Positions 1 through 8,720 are shown, numbered from the stretch's first letter. The stretch: DNA of 24,272 nt from CAYGTS01 sp964352905 (GCA_964352905.1 CAYGTS010000025.1:1-24272), one strand, 5' to 3'. Notes: generated by a model not told the origin, from the letters alone. Program-made: numbers and translations.

Positions 1-55
1 AAACAATAGCTCTATCAATTGACTGATTTCTCTCCAGCCCGACGGACCTATCTAA
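1..55 (+). repeat. Left copy of 55-bp terminal inverted repeat
   Basis: These 55 bases are a perfect reverse complement of 24218-24272; the match stops at base 56 (C here, G in the other copy). The repeat contains the TAG stop and last Arg codon of the relaxase, just as the right copy contains the TAG and last Arg codon of the outermost plus-strand gene. It may be the inner edge of a longer inverted repeat that continues outside the window, a true terminal inverted repeat, or the k-mer overlap left at contig ends by a de Bruijn assembler, because 55 is a common k value. Confidence 0.9.
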
Positions 56-1442
56 CTTGGCGATCGGGATAAATCATTTTGGCTTCTATAAATTCATCAA
101 ATCGTTCACGCATAGCTTCTGCATACTCATGTCCAAAACAATTTTCATGATGCAATAGTTGTGGTGCAAGACCAGTTGCTTTAACAAATTCGATCGTATC
201 ATCATCGAGTTTTGAGTAAAGTGTGCTTTTTAGGTGATCCAGATCGCCATGACTTTCGACACTTAAATAGCTAATGTTTTCACCGTTACGTAAAAAATGA
301 TCGCGCGAAATCGTGACCACATCACCGTTACGATAAACCCCTTCATCATGCTGTTTGACCATATTGTTACTGGCTTGTAGATAATGCGCTTTGCCGTCGG
401 TGCCTTCGACGATCAAATAACGTTTATCGTAAAGTTCATTTTCCAATCCCATGCCAACGACTTTACCGGTAAGTGGGCTATCTTCTTCAATTTGGGTTGG
501 TTTTAATTCTTCACGATAAGTAACATCAATACCATGACGCGCCCGTGCTTCCACTATGCTGTCTTCAAACTTTAATTGATGTAGGGTGTTTTCTAATTGT
601 GGATTTAATTGCCACACTTTCGGTTCCAATTGTTTGGCAAGATCCATCGTGGCTAAATATTTAAGTCGCGCAATTTCTTGCAAGCGCCATTCACGTGCCA
701 TGGCATTATTAGCCACTTTTTGTTTAAATGAAATCACACCGTCATCATTAGCACGATGCCGTAAACTGTGATCAATTTTAGTCACTTGATCACGCTCGAC
801 TTGCTGCTCACGCTGCTGAATAAGATCACGATTATATTGAAAACCAAGCTCTTTGGTTGCAAACACTTGGCTGCGCTCACGGATCCCTTGTTTAAGGTAG
901 TCTTTTTCAATCCGTAATTCTTTACCTTTTTCATCAAGACCACGCACCACAATATGTAAGTGTGGATGATCAGTATTGTGATGATCAATGGCTGCCCACT
1001 CTAATTTTGTATCTAAATCAATTTGCATTTGCTGCATTAAATCTTTCGCGTGCTGGTGTAGATCCATTTTGTAACTATTTTCGGGCGAGACAATAATTTT
1101 AAACAGCAACGGATCATCGGCTTTTTGCCACGAGCGTAATAATTCTTTGAGATTAATATCATCACGTTCAGCATTAAAGCCTAAACCGCGTTCACCCGAT
1201 GTTTGTGCGTGTTCACGTTGCAAATAATCACCGTGCGCAGCCCAAGCACGCGATTGACCATTTTGAATATAAGAGACTTTCACCACACAACGTTGTTGAT
1301 ATTCGCGTGCTAAAAAGAAGGTGCCACAGCCATAAAGTGGATCATTAACATCAGCTATTTTATAGCGCCGCCGCCGTGTTACTGGCTTTTTTTCGGTTCG
1401 GATGTGAGTGGGTTTGAGTTTAATAGCATGTTGTTGACGCAT
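48..1442 (-). CDS. MOBP/VirD2-like relaxase with DUF3363-type C-terminus
   Basis: This is a conjugative relaxase that would nick oriT and attach covalently to the transferred strand. The HUH metal site is visible as HHNTDHPHLHIVV at roughly residues 152-164, following the KIIVSPEN segment typical of relaxases annotated with a DUF3363 tail. The N-terminus is basic (TRRRRYK). I start it at ATG 1442, which gives 464 residues, because GAGG lies 6 nt upstream; the upstream in-frame ATG at 1511 has no comparable site. The final Arg-stop lies inside the terminal inverted repeat, so the extreme C-terminus may not be native, and 464 residues is somewhat short for the family as I know it. The family call is firm; whether the protein is complete is uncertain. 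No other transfer gene is visible. Confidence 0.85.
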   Translation of the reverse strand: MRQQHAIKLKPTHIRTEKKPVTRRRRYKIADVNDPLYGCGTFFLAREYQQRCVVKVSYIQNGQSRAWAAHGDYLQREHAQTSGERGLGFNAERDDINLKELLRSWQKADDPLLFKIIVSPENSYKMDLHQHAKDLMQQMQIDLDTKLEWAAIDHHNTDHPHLHIVVRGLDEKGKELRIEKDYLKQGIRERSQVFATKELGFQYNRDLIQQREQQVERDQVTKIDHSLRHRANDDGVISFKQKVANNAMAREWRLQEIARLKYLATMDLAKQLEPKVWQLNPQLENTLHQLKFEDSIVEARARHGIDVTYREELKPTQIEEDSPLTGKVVGMGLENELYDKRYLIVEGTDGKAHYLQASNNMVKQHDEGVYRNGDVVTISRDHFLRNGENISYLSVESHGDLDHLKSTLYSKLDDDTIEFVKATGLAPQLLHHENCFGHEYAEAMRERFDEFIEAKMIYPDRQVR

Positions 1443-1985
1443 GAAAGACCTCACTTGTAATGTTTCTTGCCAGCAAATTTGCAAATTGTTGGCAATTTGA
1501 ATTAGGGTCACAAAATCCTAACTAAATTACAAAAAGTCCTTCAAGAATTTCTTCTTTTTCAGTCACTTGAAGCGCCAGCGGAACCGCCCTTTATCTTGCA
1601 GTAAGATTACTTTGGACCCTGATAAACTATTTTGTGATTTTTTGCATAAATTGTCAATGGGCATTGAGTATTAATTCTCCAATAAAAATTAATCAAGCTT
1701 GTTATAAAAATAGACAGTAAAATTTTTAGATGCGCCTAATTTGAATACCGATTGACTCATCGTTAAGATGGCCGTTATCCTATCAAGATATAAATTCTTT
1801 GGTGTCATTTGAAATGAAATTCTATCTAGGCCATGCTACAAGCTTTGATTATGAAAACGAGAACAAATCCTCATTAACTATTGACTTAACTTGAGCACTC
1901 TGCCAAAATCTTAACTCTAGGATCGTGGAACTATCAATCCATACCAAACCAGGACTTCCAACCTTTATCGCTATGGGAGTCCGTT
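1443..1985. other. Intergenic region between relaxase and AlpA-like gene
   Basis: This 543-bp divergent region holds no convincing ORF. Its relaxase-proximal end carries the oriT-like dyads described separately. It must also hold promoters for both flanking genes, but I could not assign a strong -35/-10 pair. The AlpA-like gene is preceded by GGGAG with 6 nt to its ATG. Confidence 0.5.
1578..1607 (+). other. Candidate oriT/nic region
   Basis: Upstream of the relaxase lies GCGGAACCGC (1578-1587, GCGG arms around AA), then TATCTTGC (1592-1599), then ATCTT-GCAGT-AAGAT (1593-1607), a short inverted repeat. TATCTTG|C resembles the nic consensus of P-type relaxases (YATCCTG|Y, as I know it). A nic-like core beside dyads and next to the relaxase gene is what an oriT should look like, but no cleavage evidence exists and the match has one difference. 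Confidence 0.35.
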
Positions 1986-2318
1986 ATGCAACCCCGTCTT
2001 ATTCGCTTACGTGATATACCTTCCTATCTTGGCATGGATATTAATCGCTTTAATCAAGAAGTGCGTCCGCATTTAATGGCGATTCCGATTGGCAAGCAAG
2101 GCATTGCCTTTGACAGGCTTGACTTAGATCAATGGGTCGATCATTATAAGCACTGCAACGGACGCCCAGCGATTTCGAGGAGAAATTCATGGGCAAAAAG
2201 AAAATCCCCGGACTCCAGTTGCGAAACGGGATCTGGGTCATTGATAAAAAAATCTTCGGTAGACGAATTTGCGAGAGCACTGGCTCAAGTTCGTTCGACG
2301 AAGCCGAAAAATTCTTGA
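1986..2318 (+). CDS. AlpA/MerR-like DNA-binding protein paired with integrase
   Basis: This 110-residue protein has a short winged-helix-like N-terminal part (LRDIPSYLGMDINRFNQEV) followed by a low-complexity, Ser/Lys-rich tail. Its architecture matches the small proteins found immediately before AlpA-type site-specific integrases in proteobacterial islands, with the conserved segment IPIGKQGIAFDRLDLDQW. Such partners probably act as excisionase or regulator. The start is supported by GGGAG 6 nt upstream. Its last 130 bases overlap the integrase start in another frame, an arrangement I recall as normal for this pair. Because the integrase is broken, this protein may have lost its partner. Confidence 0.7.
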   Translation: MQPRLIRLRDIPSYLGMDINRFNQEVRPHLMAIPIGKQGIAFDRLDLDQWVDHYKHCNGRPAISRRNSWAKRKSPDSSCETGSGSLIKKSSVDEFARALAQVRSTKPKNS

Positions 2319-3290
2319 TTCATCGTATTGAAGAATTAAGAGAGGCGATTGTTTATGGTGTTAGGCCAAAACGAACTTTTAGACAAGCTGCAACAAAATA
2401 TTTATTAGAGAAACAAGATAAAGCATCGATTCAACGCGATGCTCATATGCTTGAGTTACTCGATCAATATATTGGTCATTTGCACTTGGATGCGGTTCAC
2501 ATGGGAACCTTGCAACCTTTTATTCACGCAAGACAACAAAGTGGTGTTAAAGCTCGTACGATTAATTATGCGTTACAAGTGGTACGTCATTTACTGAATC
2601 TTGCTGTGGGTGAGTGGTTGGATGAACATGGACTAACGTGGCTTTCACATGCACCTAAAATTAAATTGCTGCCTGAGCGGGATAGGCGAAAACCTTATCC
2701 GCTAAGTTTTGCAGAGCAAAAAGTGTTTTTTCAAGCACTGCCTACTCATTTAAAAAATGTGGCATTGTTTGCTGTGAACACAGGTTGTCGTGATCAAGAG
2801 ATTTGCCGATTGCGTTGGGAATGGGAAACGCGTTTAAATGAACATACCTCGGTGTTTGTGATCCCAGGTGCGTTGGTAAAAAATCGTGATGATCGTTTAG
2901 TTGTGCTTAATCGAGTCGCGCAATCACTGATTGAAAGTTTGCGCGGGCAACACGCTGAGTATATGTTTAGCTATCGTGGAAAACCCATCAGCAGAATGAG
3001 CACTTCGGCTTGGAGTCGAGCACGTGAGCGCACCGGTATACCGGTTCGGCCACATGACTTGAAGCATTATGTTGAGTTCCGAATTATGTGTGGTTGGGGT
3101 TTCGTTTGAAGATCGCCAAGATTTATTGGGGCATCGCTTAACCAGAATAACCACACATTATTCGGTTGCTGAAATTCAAAGCTTAACTAATGCCGCAAAT
3201 AAAGTGTGTGATGGCACGAGTAGTGAAACGGTAACATTATTAAAAGTGTGCGCGGTTTTACCTCAAACGCAGAAGCCTTGCAAGTATTAA
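2189..3290 (+). pseudogene. Tyrosine recombinase/integrase, frameshifted
   Basis: The reading frame from ATG 2189 encodes a phage-type integrase: an N-terminal Arm/SAM-like region, then the first catalytic Arg in NTGCRDQEIC, then HDLKH. It ends early at 3109. The missing C-terminus continues one frame over as GVSFEDRQDLLGH then ITTHYS, which supplies the GH and the nucleophilic Tyr, with its stop at 3290. Removing one G from the GGGG run near 3099-3102 would rejoin the two parts, so a one-base insertion is the likely lesion. The second catalytic Arg (HxxR) is also Lys here, so a sequencing error alone would not explain the decay. The last residues before 3290 probably come from the junction with the next integrase piece. 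Confidence 0.8.
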
Positions 3291-3595
3291 AAAAATGGCG
3301 TGAACAAACACAGAACACGCAATATGTTTTTGCTAATAAAGAAGGCCATCCTTTTGATAATGTTAAAAAAGGATGGGCTAATATTTTAAAAGCAGCCAAT
3401 ATTACGCAGTTTCGCTGGCATGACATGCGTCATCATTTTGCGAGTAATTTAGTCATGAGTGGCGTGGACTTAAATACCGTGCGTGAATTGTTAGGCCATT
3501 CCGACTTAAAAATGACACTGCGTTACGCGCATTTAGCACCCAAGCATAAAGCAAGTGCGGTGGAAAAGTTGGTTCAGAATGAAATTTTTTTATGA
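3248..3595 (+). pseudogene. 5'-truncated second tyrosine integrase
   Basis: This frame encodes only the C-terminal catalytic half of a different integrase: NAEALQVLKKWRE, then WHDMRHHFAS (His and second Arg), LLGHSD and LRYAHL (His and Tyr nucleophile). The core-binding domain and first catalytic Arg are absent. The homologous sequence begins near 3258, directly after the end of the preceding integrase, so the two remnants are fused at a junction of a few bases. The GTG at 3248 is an in-frame codon, not a supported start, and no ribosome binding site is evident. It is probably a remnant of an earlier integration or deletion. Confidence 0.75.
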
Positions 3596-3740
3596 GATGG
3601 ATTTTTCTCAATGTTATAAAATTTTCTTTCTAATTAAGCCATGTAGAAGCAATACTCAACTCAGTATAATCAGTTTACTGAAAATACAGAATATTCACTT
3701 TAGCGTACTCAATGTAATTATAGTGACAAAAGTTATAAAT

Positions 3741-4760
3741 CTATGACAAATTATTAAGTATATCTAATAATTCAAAATTAGACTTAGTTAATGCACGGTA
3801 GAATAAACTTCCAGGATAAATGCCAGGGTTATTATTAATTTCAAGTAAGTATATATTGTCACCTTCAACTAAAAAATCAAATCTAACATATGACTTAAAA
3901 TGAAAAAAATTGTATATTTTATTTACAATATAATATATCTTTTCAAAAAAATAGTGCTCCACATCAAAAAAAATCCATTGATATTTTTTTTCTTTAAATT
4001 TTTCATTAAAATCCATTAAAGCACCTTTTTTATTTACTTTCAAAAGAGGTAAAATTTCTATCTTACTATCAATAATAATACAGCAACAAGCAACCTCATC
4101 AGCAATAATATGTTTTTGAACTAAAAACGCATCATCATATTCAAAGACTTTCTTGGCATAATTTTTAATTATAGGTATGGTTAATCTTGCATGAGCTTCT
4201 ACAAAATAAGATCCTCCTAAAGAGTTTGGCTTTAAGATACAAGGCAATACAGAATTGTCCTTAATAATGTCTTCTACTTTGTTGATATCAGATTTATTGA
4301 CATAGTAAGAAATAATTTGAGATAATACTTCCTCACATAATTTATTTGCTATCAATGACAAACTCCATTTATTAGTGCAGGCTGCAGAAGCAAAAATAGA
4401 GTCAAGATTTGATCTGATGCCATATAAAGAAGACATTGCTTGCAAATGGCCATCCTCACCATATTTACCTTGGCAACAGGAGAACAATGCAGAGTTATCG
4501 TCTTTAATTAACTTTGGTAGCTCAGCTAAATTTTTTTTAGCTCCTTTATTAATAAAAAACGACATATCCAATTCTAATTCCTGCCCTTGTAGAATAAGAT
4601 GATATAGCTCATTGTCTTTTGTTAAATAAAATATAGATACTATTTCCCAAAGGGTATTATAATTATTTGACAAATCATAATGTATATAATTTGCTGTATA
4701 GAAAGTAAAATCATGCTCTATAGATTCACCTCCTAACAATAGCGATAATCTATGCATCAT
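3741..4760 (-). CDS. D-Ala-D-Ala-ligase-like ATP-grasp enzyme
   Basis: This 339-residue protein follows the Ddl plan. It has QGKYGEDGHLQ near residues 97-107 (Ddl: HGxxGEDG), an ATP-binding lysine in ILKPNSLGGSY near 175-185, and RFDFL followed by YLLEINNNPG near the C-terminus, giving the acidic and Asn metal and phosphate ligands. The first ~60 residues are more divergent. Ddl-like enzymes activate a carboxylate as acyl-phosphate and join it to an amine. Its position as last gene of an eleven-gene operon, rather than beside cell-wall genes, suggests that it makes an amide bond in a secondary metabolite. The ATG at 4760, or 4757, overlaps the upstream gene's end. The substrate is unknown. 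Confidence 0.8.
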   Translation of the reverse strand: MMHRLSLLLGGESIEHDFTFYTANYIHYDLSNNYNTLWEIVSIFYLTKDNELYHLILQGQELELDMSFFINKGAKKNLAELPKLIKDDNSALFSCCQGKYGEDGHLQAMSSLYGIRSNLDSIFASAACTNKWSLSLIANKLCEEVLSQIISYYVNKSDINKVEDIIKDNSVLPCILKPNSLGGSYFVEAHARLTIPIIKNYAKKVFEYDDAFLVQKHIIADEVACCCIIIDSKIEILPLLKVNKKGALMDFNEKFKEKKYQWIFFDVEHYFFEKIYYIVNKIYNFFHFKSYVRFDFLVEGDNIYLLEINNNPGIYPGSLFYRALTKSNFELLDILNNLS

Positions 4761-5055
4761 TATTTACCATAAACTCAAAAATTTCCCCATCAATCACAGA
4801 GGTAGTAATCAAAACCACTTCAAGAGAGAAATATTTTTTAAATATAATTGATAATAATTTTGCCCTACAAGCATTTCTCGTATAAAATCTAACAAATTTT
4901 TTTTTATTTCCATCCAAATCGATGGCCATAGTCCTTTTATTACCAATAAATACAACATGATTTTTGAAAGGTAATTTATTAATTTCATGAAATATTGCCT
5001 TTTTTATATGAGTCTCTTTTGATAAAGAAAATCCAATAAATTCTATAGCTGCCAT
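4750..5055 (-). CDS. Small tautomerase-fold-like protein, paralog 2 (no Pro1)
   Basis: This 101-residue protein begins MAAIEFIGFS if started at ATG 5055, which has GAGG 5 nt upstream; a GTG at 5061 is less likely. It aligns along its length with the 97-residue product of 6841-7134: both have (D/A)-x-EFIGxS/T, a central VVFI/IVFLI strand, then PFVRIHTR or KFVRFYTR with ERA/CRA. The layout resembles the DUF1904/tautomerase-like small proteins, but I hold that only tentatively. This copy has Ala where its paralog has Pro directly after the start Met, so it could not act as a Pro1 tautomerase and may be a partner subunit. It overlaps the HAD gene by 13 nt. Confidence 0.6.
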   Translation of the reverse strand: MAAIEFIGFSLSKETHIKKAIFHEINKLPFKNHVVFIGNKRTMAIDLDGNKKKFVRFYTRNACRAKLLSIIFKKYFSLEVVLITTSVIDGEIFEFMVNNDA

Positions 5056-5906
5056 TTCCACCTCAATTTATCTGTAACAAACGTTGGCTTAAATTCAAAA
5101 CTATTAATAATTTTTTTTGCCGCTAATTTATTTTTTTCATTATTGATACCTCCTACTCCTATTTGCTCAATACCATTTAAAACTAACATGGAATCATGGC
5201 CATATCTAACTGCACCTTGGATATCTGTTTGCATTGAATCGCCAATAATTATTATTTTTTCATTTAAAATTTTAAATTTTTTTTGTAAAAAATGATAAAT
5301 ATCTAAATATGGCTTACCAAAGTAGTGGACTTTACCTAACATACTACGATACTGATCTGCTAATAATCCAGCACAGGGTACTCTACTATTCCCTATTAAC
5401 GCATACCGATCTGGATTAATACAGTAAAATACAGCATTTTTTGACACAAATTTTTGTAATATAGTTTCAAATGAAAGCATGCAATTATTAAATTCTGGAA
5501 AACCGCTACATATAATACTAGCAGCATCTTCAACACTATCAGTAAATTTTAAATTTAAAGATTTTTTGAAGCAAAAATGATTGGGAGGGCCAATAAAATA
5601 ACATGGTTGCTCAACCGCAAGAGATTTATTCATCATTTCTGCAGCATAATCACCCGAGGTCATGACATTATAATTTATATCATTAGGAAATTTAAGCTCG
5701 TTAAGAAAACAAATAATAGAAGTCTTTAATTTGGGTGAATTTGAAAGCATAATAATTTTTTTATTCATGGTTTCGCTTAAATTAACAAGACATTCTACTG
5801 CATCATTAAACAGATTTTTTCCATCATGTATAACACCCCAAATATCAAAAATAAAACAATCATATTGATGAGCTATTTTAGAGAAATCATATATAAAATT
5901 TTGCAT
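5043..5906 (-). CDS. HAD hydrolase, class IIA (TIGR01459/NagD-like)
   Basis: This 287-residue HAD-superfamily phosphatase has motif I as FDIWGVIHDG (nucleophile Asp21), a variant typical of the TIGR01459 subgroup. Motif II is LSNS (Ser55), the motif III Lys is in FGKPY (Lys198), and motif IV is GDSMQTDIQG (residues 222-231), which holds the Mg2+ ligands. The large cap between motifs II and III fits class IIA. It would remove a phosphate from a small molecule. In this operon it could dephosphorylate a biosynthetic intermediate, but the substrate cannot be read from sequence. The ATG at 5906 follows GAGG, 9 nt after the stop of the SDR gene. Confidence 0.85.
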   Translation of the reverse strand: MQNFIYDFSKIAHQYDCFIFDIWGVIHDGKNLFNDAVECLVNLSETMNKKIIMLSNSPKLKTSIICFLNELKFPNDINYNVMTSGDYAAEMMNKSLAVEQPCYFIGPPNHFCFKKSLNLKFTDSVEDAASIICSGFPEFNNCMLSFETILQKFVSKNAVFYCINPDRYALIGNSRVPCAGLLADQYRSMLGKVHYFGKPYLDIYHFLQKKFKILNEKIIIIGDSMQTDIQGAVRYGHDSMLVLNGIEQIGVGGINNEKNKLAAKKIINSFEFKPTFVTDKLRWKWQL

Positions 5907-5914
5907 TAATACCT

Positions 5915-6841
5915 CTAGCTCAACAGAATTTTGTTATATATTAATTTAAGATATTTTGGGAACCAACAAATGATGTTATCAAACTTAAAGCCGAATTGTT
6001 TTGCTAAGTTATTATCAATTGTCCAGTTATCAGTAACACACATAATAGACATATCATCATCTTGCTCCCACAGGGTATGCACATCAAAAGGATGACTTAA
6101 TTGTCTAAGCCGTTTTTTATACAGTCTACAATTTATCCCAAGATGTATTAGCTCTTGCTTGAAATAAGCTAAAGAAAATACTCCATTACTACAAGCATTA
6201 ATAACTCCTTTAAAAGGATTGAAAATAATAAACTTGATAAAATGGATAGCTTCATCTAAAGATATTAAAGAAAACTCGCTTTCATCTGAGTATGTGTAGA
6301 TTTGTTTAGAAAGGATATATTTTTTAATTGTGTCATAAAAAAAACCATTTTTGTCATTAACTACAATAGGAAATCGAATGATACAGCTATTAACTGTTTT
6401 AGCTTCTAAAAAAAAAGACTCTACAAGTCGTTTCCCTATGCTATATGCATGATGTGGATATGATGCTTCTTCTTCTTGTAATTGAGCTGTCGAGTATTTT
6501 ATCGCTTGTATTTCTTTCCAGCTATCCCCTTTTGGGTAAATAGCTTGACTAGATAACACTATATAATAGTTCACTTTATCCGAAAATATTTGAATAGCTA
6601 ATTTAGCTTGAAAAGCATTATAGCATGCAGTATCTACAATTATGTCAAAATTCTGTATATTTGCTAAGTTATTTAGGTGGTCACTATTATCTCTATCGCA
6701 ATATACCCAGGTAACCTTATTGTTCATTATTTTTTTACTACGGTATGTTGCAAAAATTCTTAACCGATCATCTTCACACAAAAGATCAATTAATGCTTTC
6801 CCAATGTAGCCAGTTCCACCTAAAATTAATATCGATACCAT
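5915..6841 (-). CDS. NAD(P)-dependent epimerase/dehydratase-like extended SDR
   Basis: This 308-residue Rossmann-fold protein opens with the nucleotide-binding GGTGYIG at residues 8-14. It carries the extended-SDR catalytic pair YSIGK (Tyr133, Lys137), with Ser97/98 in VLSSQ as third member. Such enzymes oxidise, reduce or epimerise a sugar or a small carbonyl compound. No sugar-nucleotide genes lie nearby, so a dehydrogenase or epimerase acting on the pathway's own intermediate is as likely. Its ATG overlaps the upstream stop as TAATG, which implies translational coupling. The family is certain; the reaction is not. Confidence 0.85.
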   Translation of the reverse strand: MVSILILGGTGYIGKALIDLLCEDDRLRIFATYRSKKIMNNKVTWVYCDRDNSDHLNNLANIQNFDIIVDTACYNAFQAKLAIQIFSDKVNYYIVLSSQAIYPKGDSWKEIQAIKYSTAQLQEEEASYPHHAYSIGKRLVESFFLEAKTVNSCIIRFPIVVNDKNGFFYDTIKKYILSKQIYTYSDESEFSLISLDEAIHFIKFIIFNPFKGVINACSNGVFSLAYFKQELIHLGINCRLYKKRLRQLSHPFDVHTLWEQDDDMSIMCVTDNWTIDNNLAKQFGFKFDNIICWFPKYLKLIYNKILLS

Positions 6842-7134
6842 TAATCAATACCGCTAATAGATTCTTGCTCAGTAAACATGGCGATGTAGATAATTTCAAT
6901 ATCGCATAAATGTTTTAATTTTTCAGTAAGAACTCTTGCCCTTTCTTCCGATCGAGTATGAATTCTAACAAATGGTGCTTCACCGCCTTTTAATTGAATA
7001 ACTCGAGACTCATTTTCTGAAATCAGAAAAACAATATACTCTGAAAAAGATAAAGATTTCAAAATAGGCGTCATCTCATTAATTAGCAAATCAATTTGTG
7101 ATTTAGTATATCCAATAAATTCTAAGTCTGGCAT
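6841..7134 (-). CDS. Small tautomerase-fold-like protein, paralog 1 (with Pro1)
   Basis: I place the start at ATG 7134 (97 residues, beginning MPDLEFIGYT) because GGAG lies 7 nt upstream. An in-frame ATG at 7155 would put the Pro in the interior and overlap the Rieske gene. Removal of Met would expose an N-terminal Pro, the catalytic residue of the tautomerase/MIF superfamily, and the M-P-x-L-x-F-x-G opening with a later PFVRIHTR strand recalls DUF1904 proteins. The family link is a pattern judgement. It is a clear paralog of 4750-5055, so the two may form a hetero-oligomer. A possible role is enol-keto isomerisation of an intermediate. Confidence 0.6.
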   Translation of the reverse strand: MPDLEFIGYTKSQIDLLINEMTPILKSLSFSEYIVFLISENESRVIQLKGGEAPFVRIHTRSEERARVLTEKLKHLCDIEIIYIAMFTEQESISGID

Positions 7135-7144
7135 TACTCTTCTC

Positions 7145-7501
7145 CTAAGATTCATTTAAAATGATTCGTTTTTTCATAAGAAAAACATTATTTATATCAT
7201 CGCTTTCTTTCAGTTTTATCTGAATTTTTTTATTTGATACCACTTTTACAATATAATCCCTTGCTATCAATTTTTCTAAATTGAAAGTATTTTTATGCCA
7301 TGGGCATTGAATCATTTGTTTTTCATTTACATTTACCAGGCAACCAAGGTTAATTGGGCCACCTCTGTGAGGACAGCGGGCGTTAACTAGGAAATGTTCT
7401 TTTTTTGATCTTGAATAAATAAAATATTCTTTGCCTGATATTTTAATGAAATTAAATTTTTCAACAGAAATTTCTACAAGATTATTTTTTGATAAATCCA
7501 T
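7145..7501 (-). CDS. Rieske-type [2Fe-2S] ferredoxin
   Basis: This 118-residue stand-alone Rieske protein has both cluster motifs: CPHRGG (Cys43, His45) and CPWH (Cys66, His69), 20 residues apart between the inner ligands. No catalytic oxygenase domain is attached, so it should serve as an electron carrier. It is encoded directly after the 412-residue diiron oxidase with a 20-bp overlap, and AAGGA precedes its ATG by 7 nt. The simplest reading is that it supplies electrons to that oxidase. A dedicated reductase is not encoded in the window. Confidence 0.9.
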   Translation of the reverse strand: MDLSKNNLVEISVEKFNFIKISGKEYFIYSRSKKEHFLVNARCPHRGGPINLGCLVNVNEKQMIQCPWHKNTFNLEKLIARDYIVKVVSNKKIQIKLKESDDINNVFLMKKRIILNES

Positions 7502-8720
7502 AGTGTATTCCTTCAGGAATTATAATTTTATCTTCTAAGCTAAGCGACCATTTTAACCAAGGTGAAATATAAACATCACTAATGTCACTACCATTAAAAA
7601 TTAAATCCATATTGGAAATAGTAAAGATAGATTGATCTTGATTACTTATCTGTTGATTTATTTTTTCTAACTGAAAAAAGTCAACACCAACTTTATCATT
7701 AAAATTGATATGATTGATTATTTCCTTTTCATTTTCCGATAAGTAAAATTTAAACTCATGAAATCCATGAATAATTTCTTTTATAAATCGTTCGCCATAT
7801 TTTTCAATGATTGGTATGATTAAGTTTTGAAACACCATCTCGCTGTGAAATCTATCAATATGGTTATGTTCGTCAAAATAATAGGTTTCAGCATTATCTC
7901 CCATAATAGACTTAATGAGCTTTGATATATTTTTACAAAAATCTGCGTACGTTGCTTCAGCAAAATAAAGTGCCCCAATATATCGAAAAAATAATCGATG
8001 ATTTTTACATATATAATGTATATAGTTGTGAAGAGCCAAAGATGTTTTTAAATAATAATTCCAATAGGCATGAGGATAGTTATATAGACCTTGTTTTTCT
8101 AATAGCTTTTCATAAGCTGTACTATGTTTAGTTTGATGAACCCCATACCCATATTCATCAATAAAAATTTTAAATAGTTCTGATTGTATCATACCATAAT
8201 TACCTGGCAAATTTCTTGACATTCCTGAAGCCTCTGTTAAAAAATCACCAGCACACTGTATAAGGAAGTAATCTAGTGCCATTTTCCTATTATTGGAATT
8301 CAAAATACAATCTATTAATTCATTTTTAGCGTTTTTTATTTTTTCAAGTATACAATCAAAATATTTTTTTAAACCATTACTATCAACAATAGTATTATTA
8401 TCATCATAATTTATTCTAGAATTTTCAAATAATTCAACTTCTAGTTCAGGGCGAATTTTTTCAGCAAGTCTATAAATATAGGGAGAATAAAATTCCTCAA
8501 ATAATTTAAATTCATTGCATGAATTAGAAGGTAAAAAGATCAAATCATGCTCATAAATGTTAAATAAGACTCTCTGTTTAAACAATAATTGTTCATGTCC
8601 TGTCATATTTTCTTTATGAAATATGGGCCTATGATACGATGTTTTAATGATATCACTATCATTCCTTAAATTAAAAACTGCATGCTCTAGGTAGCAATTA
8701 ATATCAGCGTGCAATCTCAT
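7482..8720 (-). CDS. Heme-oxygenase-like diiron oxidase (HDO family)
   Basis: This 412-residue member of the 'iron-containing redox enzyme' group has a helical core with HDO ligands. Glu189 with His195 or His199 lies in the DEYGYGVHQTKH region, Glu255 in LYFAE, and His285-x3-Asp289-x2-His292 in EHNHIDRFH; the last is the canonical third-helix set. The segment SGMSRNLPGNYG is, as I recall, common in biosynthetic HDO proteins. About 65 C-terminal residues after the helical core form an extra region I do not recognise. Known HDOs cleave C-C bonds, N-oxygenate amines or desaturate. Start and stop are coupled: ATGA overlap with the PhyH gene upstream, overlap with the Rieske gene downstream. Confidence 0.8.
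   Translation of the reverse strand: MRLHADINCYLEHAVFNLRNDSDIIKTSYHRPIFHKENMTGHEQLLFKQRVLFNIYEHDLIFLPSNSCNEFKLFEEFYSPYIYRLAEKIRPELEVELFENSRINYDDNNTIVDSNGLKKYFDCILEKIKNAKNELIDCILNSNNRKMALDYFLIQCAGDFLTEASGMSRNLPGNYGMIQSELFKIFIDEYGYGVHQTKHSTAYEKLLEKQGLYNYPHAYWNYYLKTSLALHNYIHYICKNHRLFFRYIGALYFAEATYADFCKNISKLIKSIMGDNAETYYFDEHNHIDRFHSEMVFQNLIIPIIEKYGERFIKEIIHGFHEFKFYLSENEKEIINHINFNDKVGVDFFQLEKINQQISNQDQSIFTISNMDLIFNGSDISDVYISPWLKWSLSLEDKIIIPEGIHYGFIKK

Noticed and set aside
586..988. Short ORFs on both strands within the relaxase gene
   Set aside because: They are shadows of the relaxase, with no ribosome binding sites or recognisable domains.
3596..3740. Terminator for the biosynthetic operon, or a small plus-strand gene at 3555-3746
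   Set aside because: No stable hairpin with a T run was found, and the small ORF is a low-complexity frame overlapping the integrase remnant.
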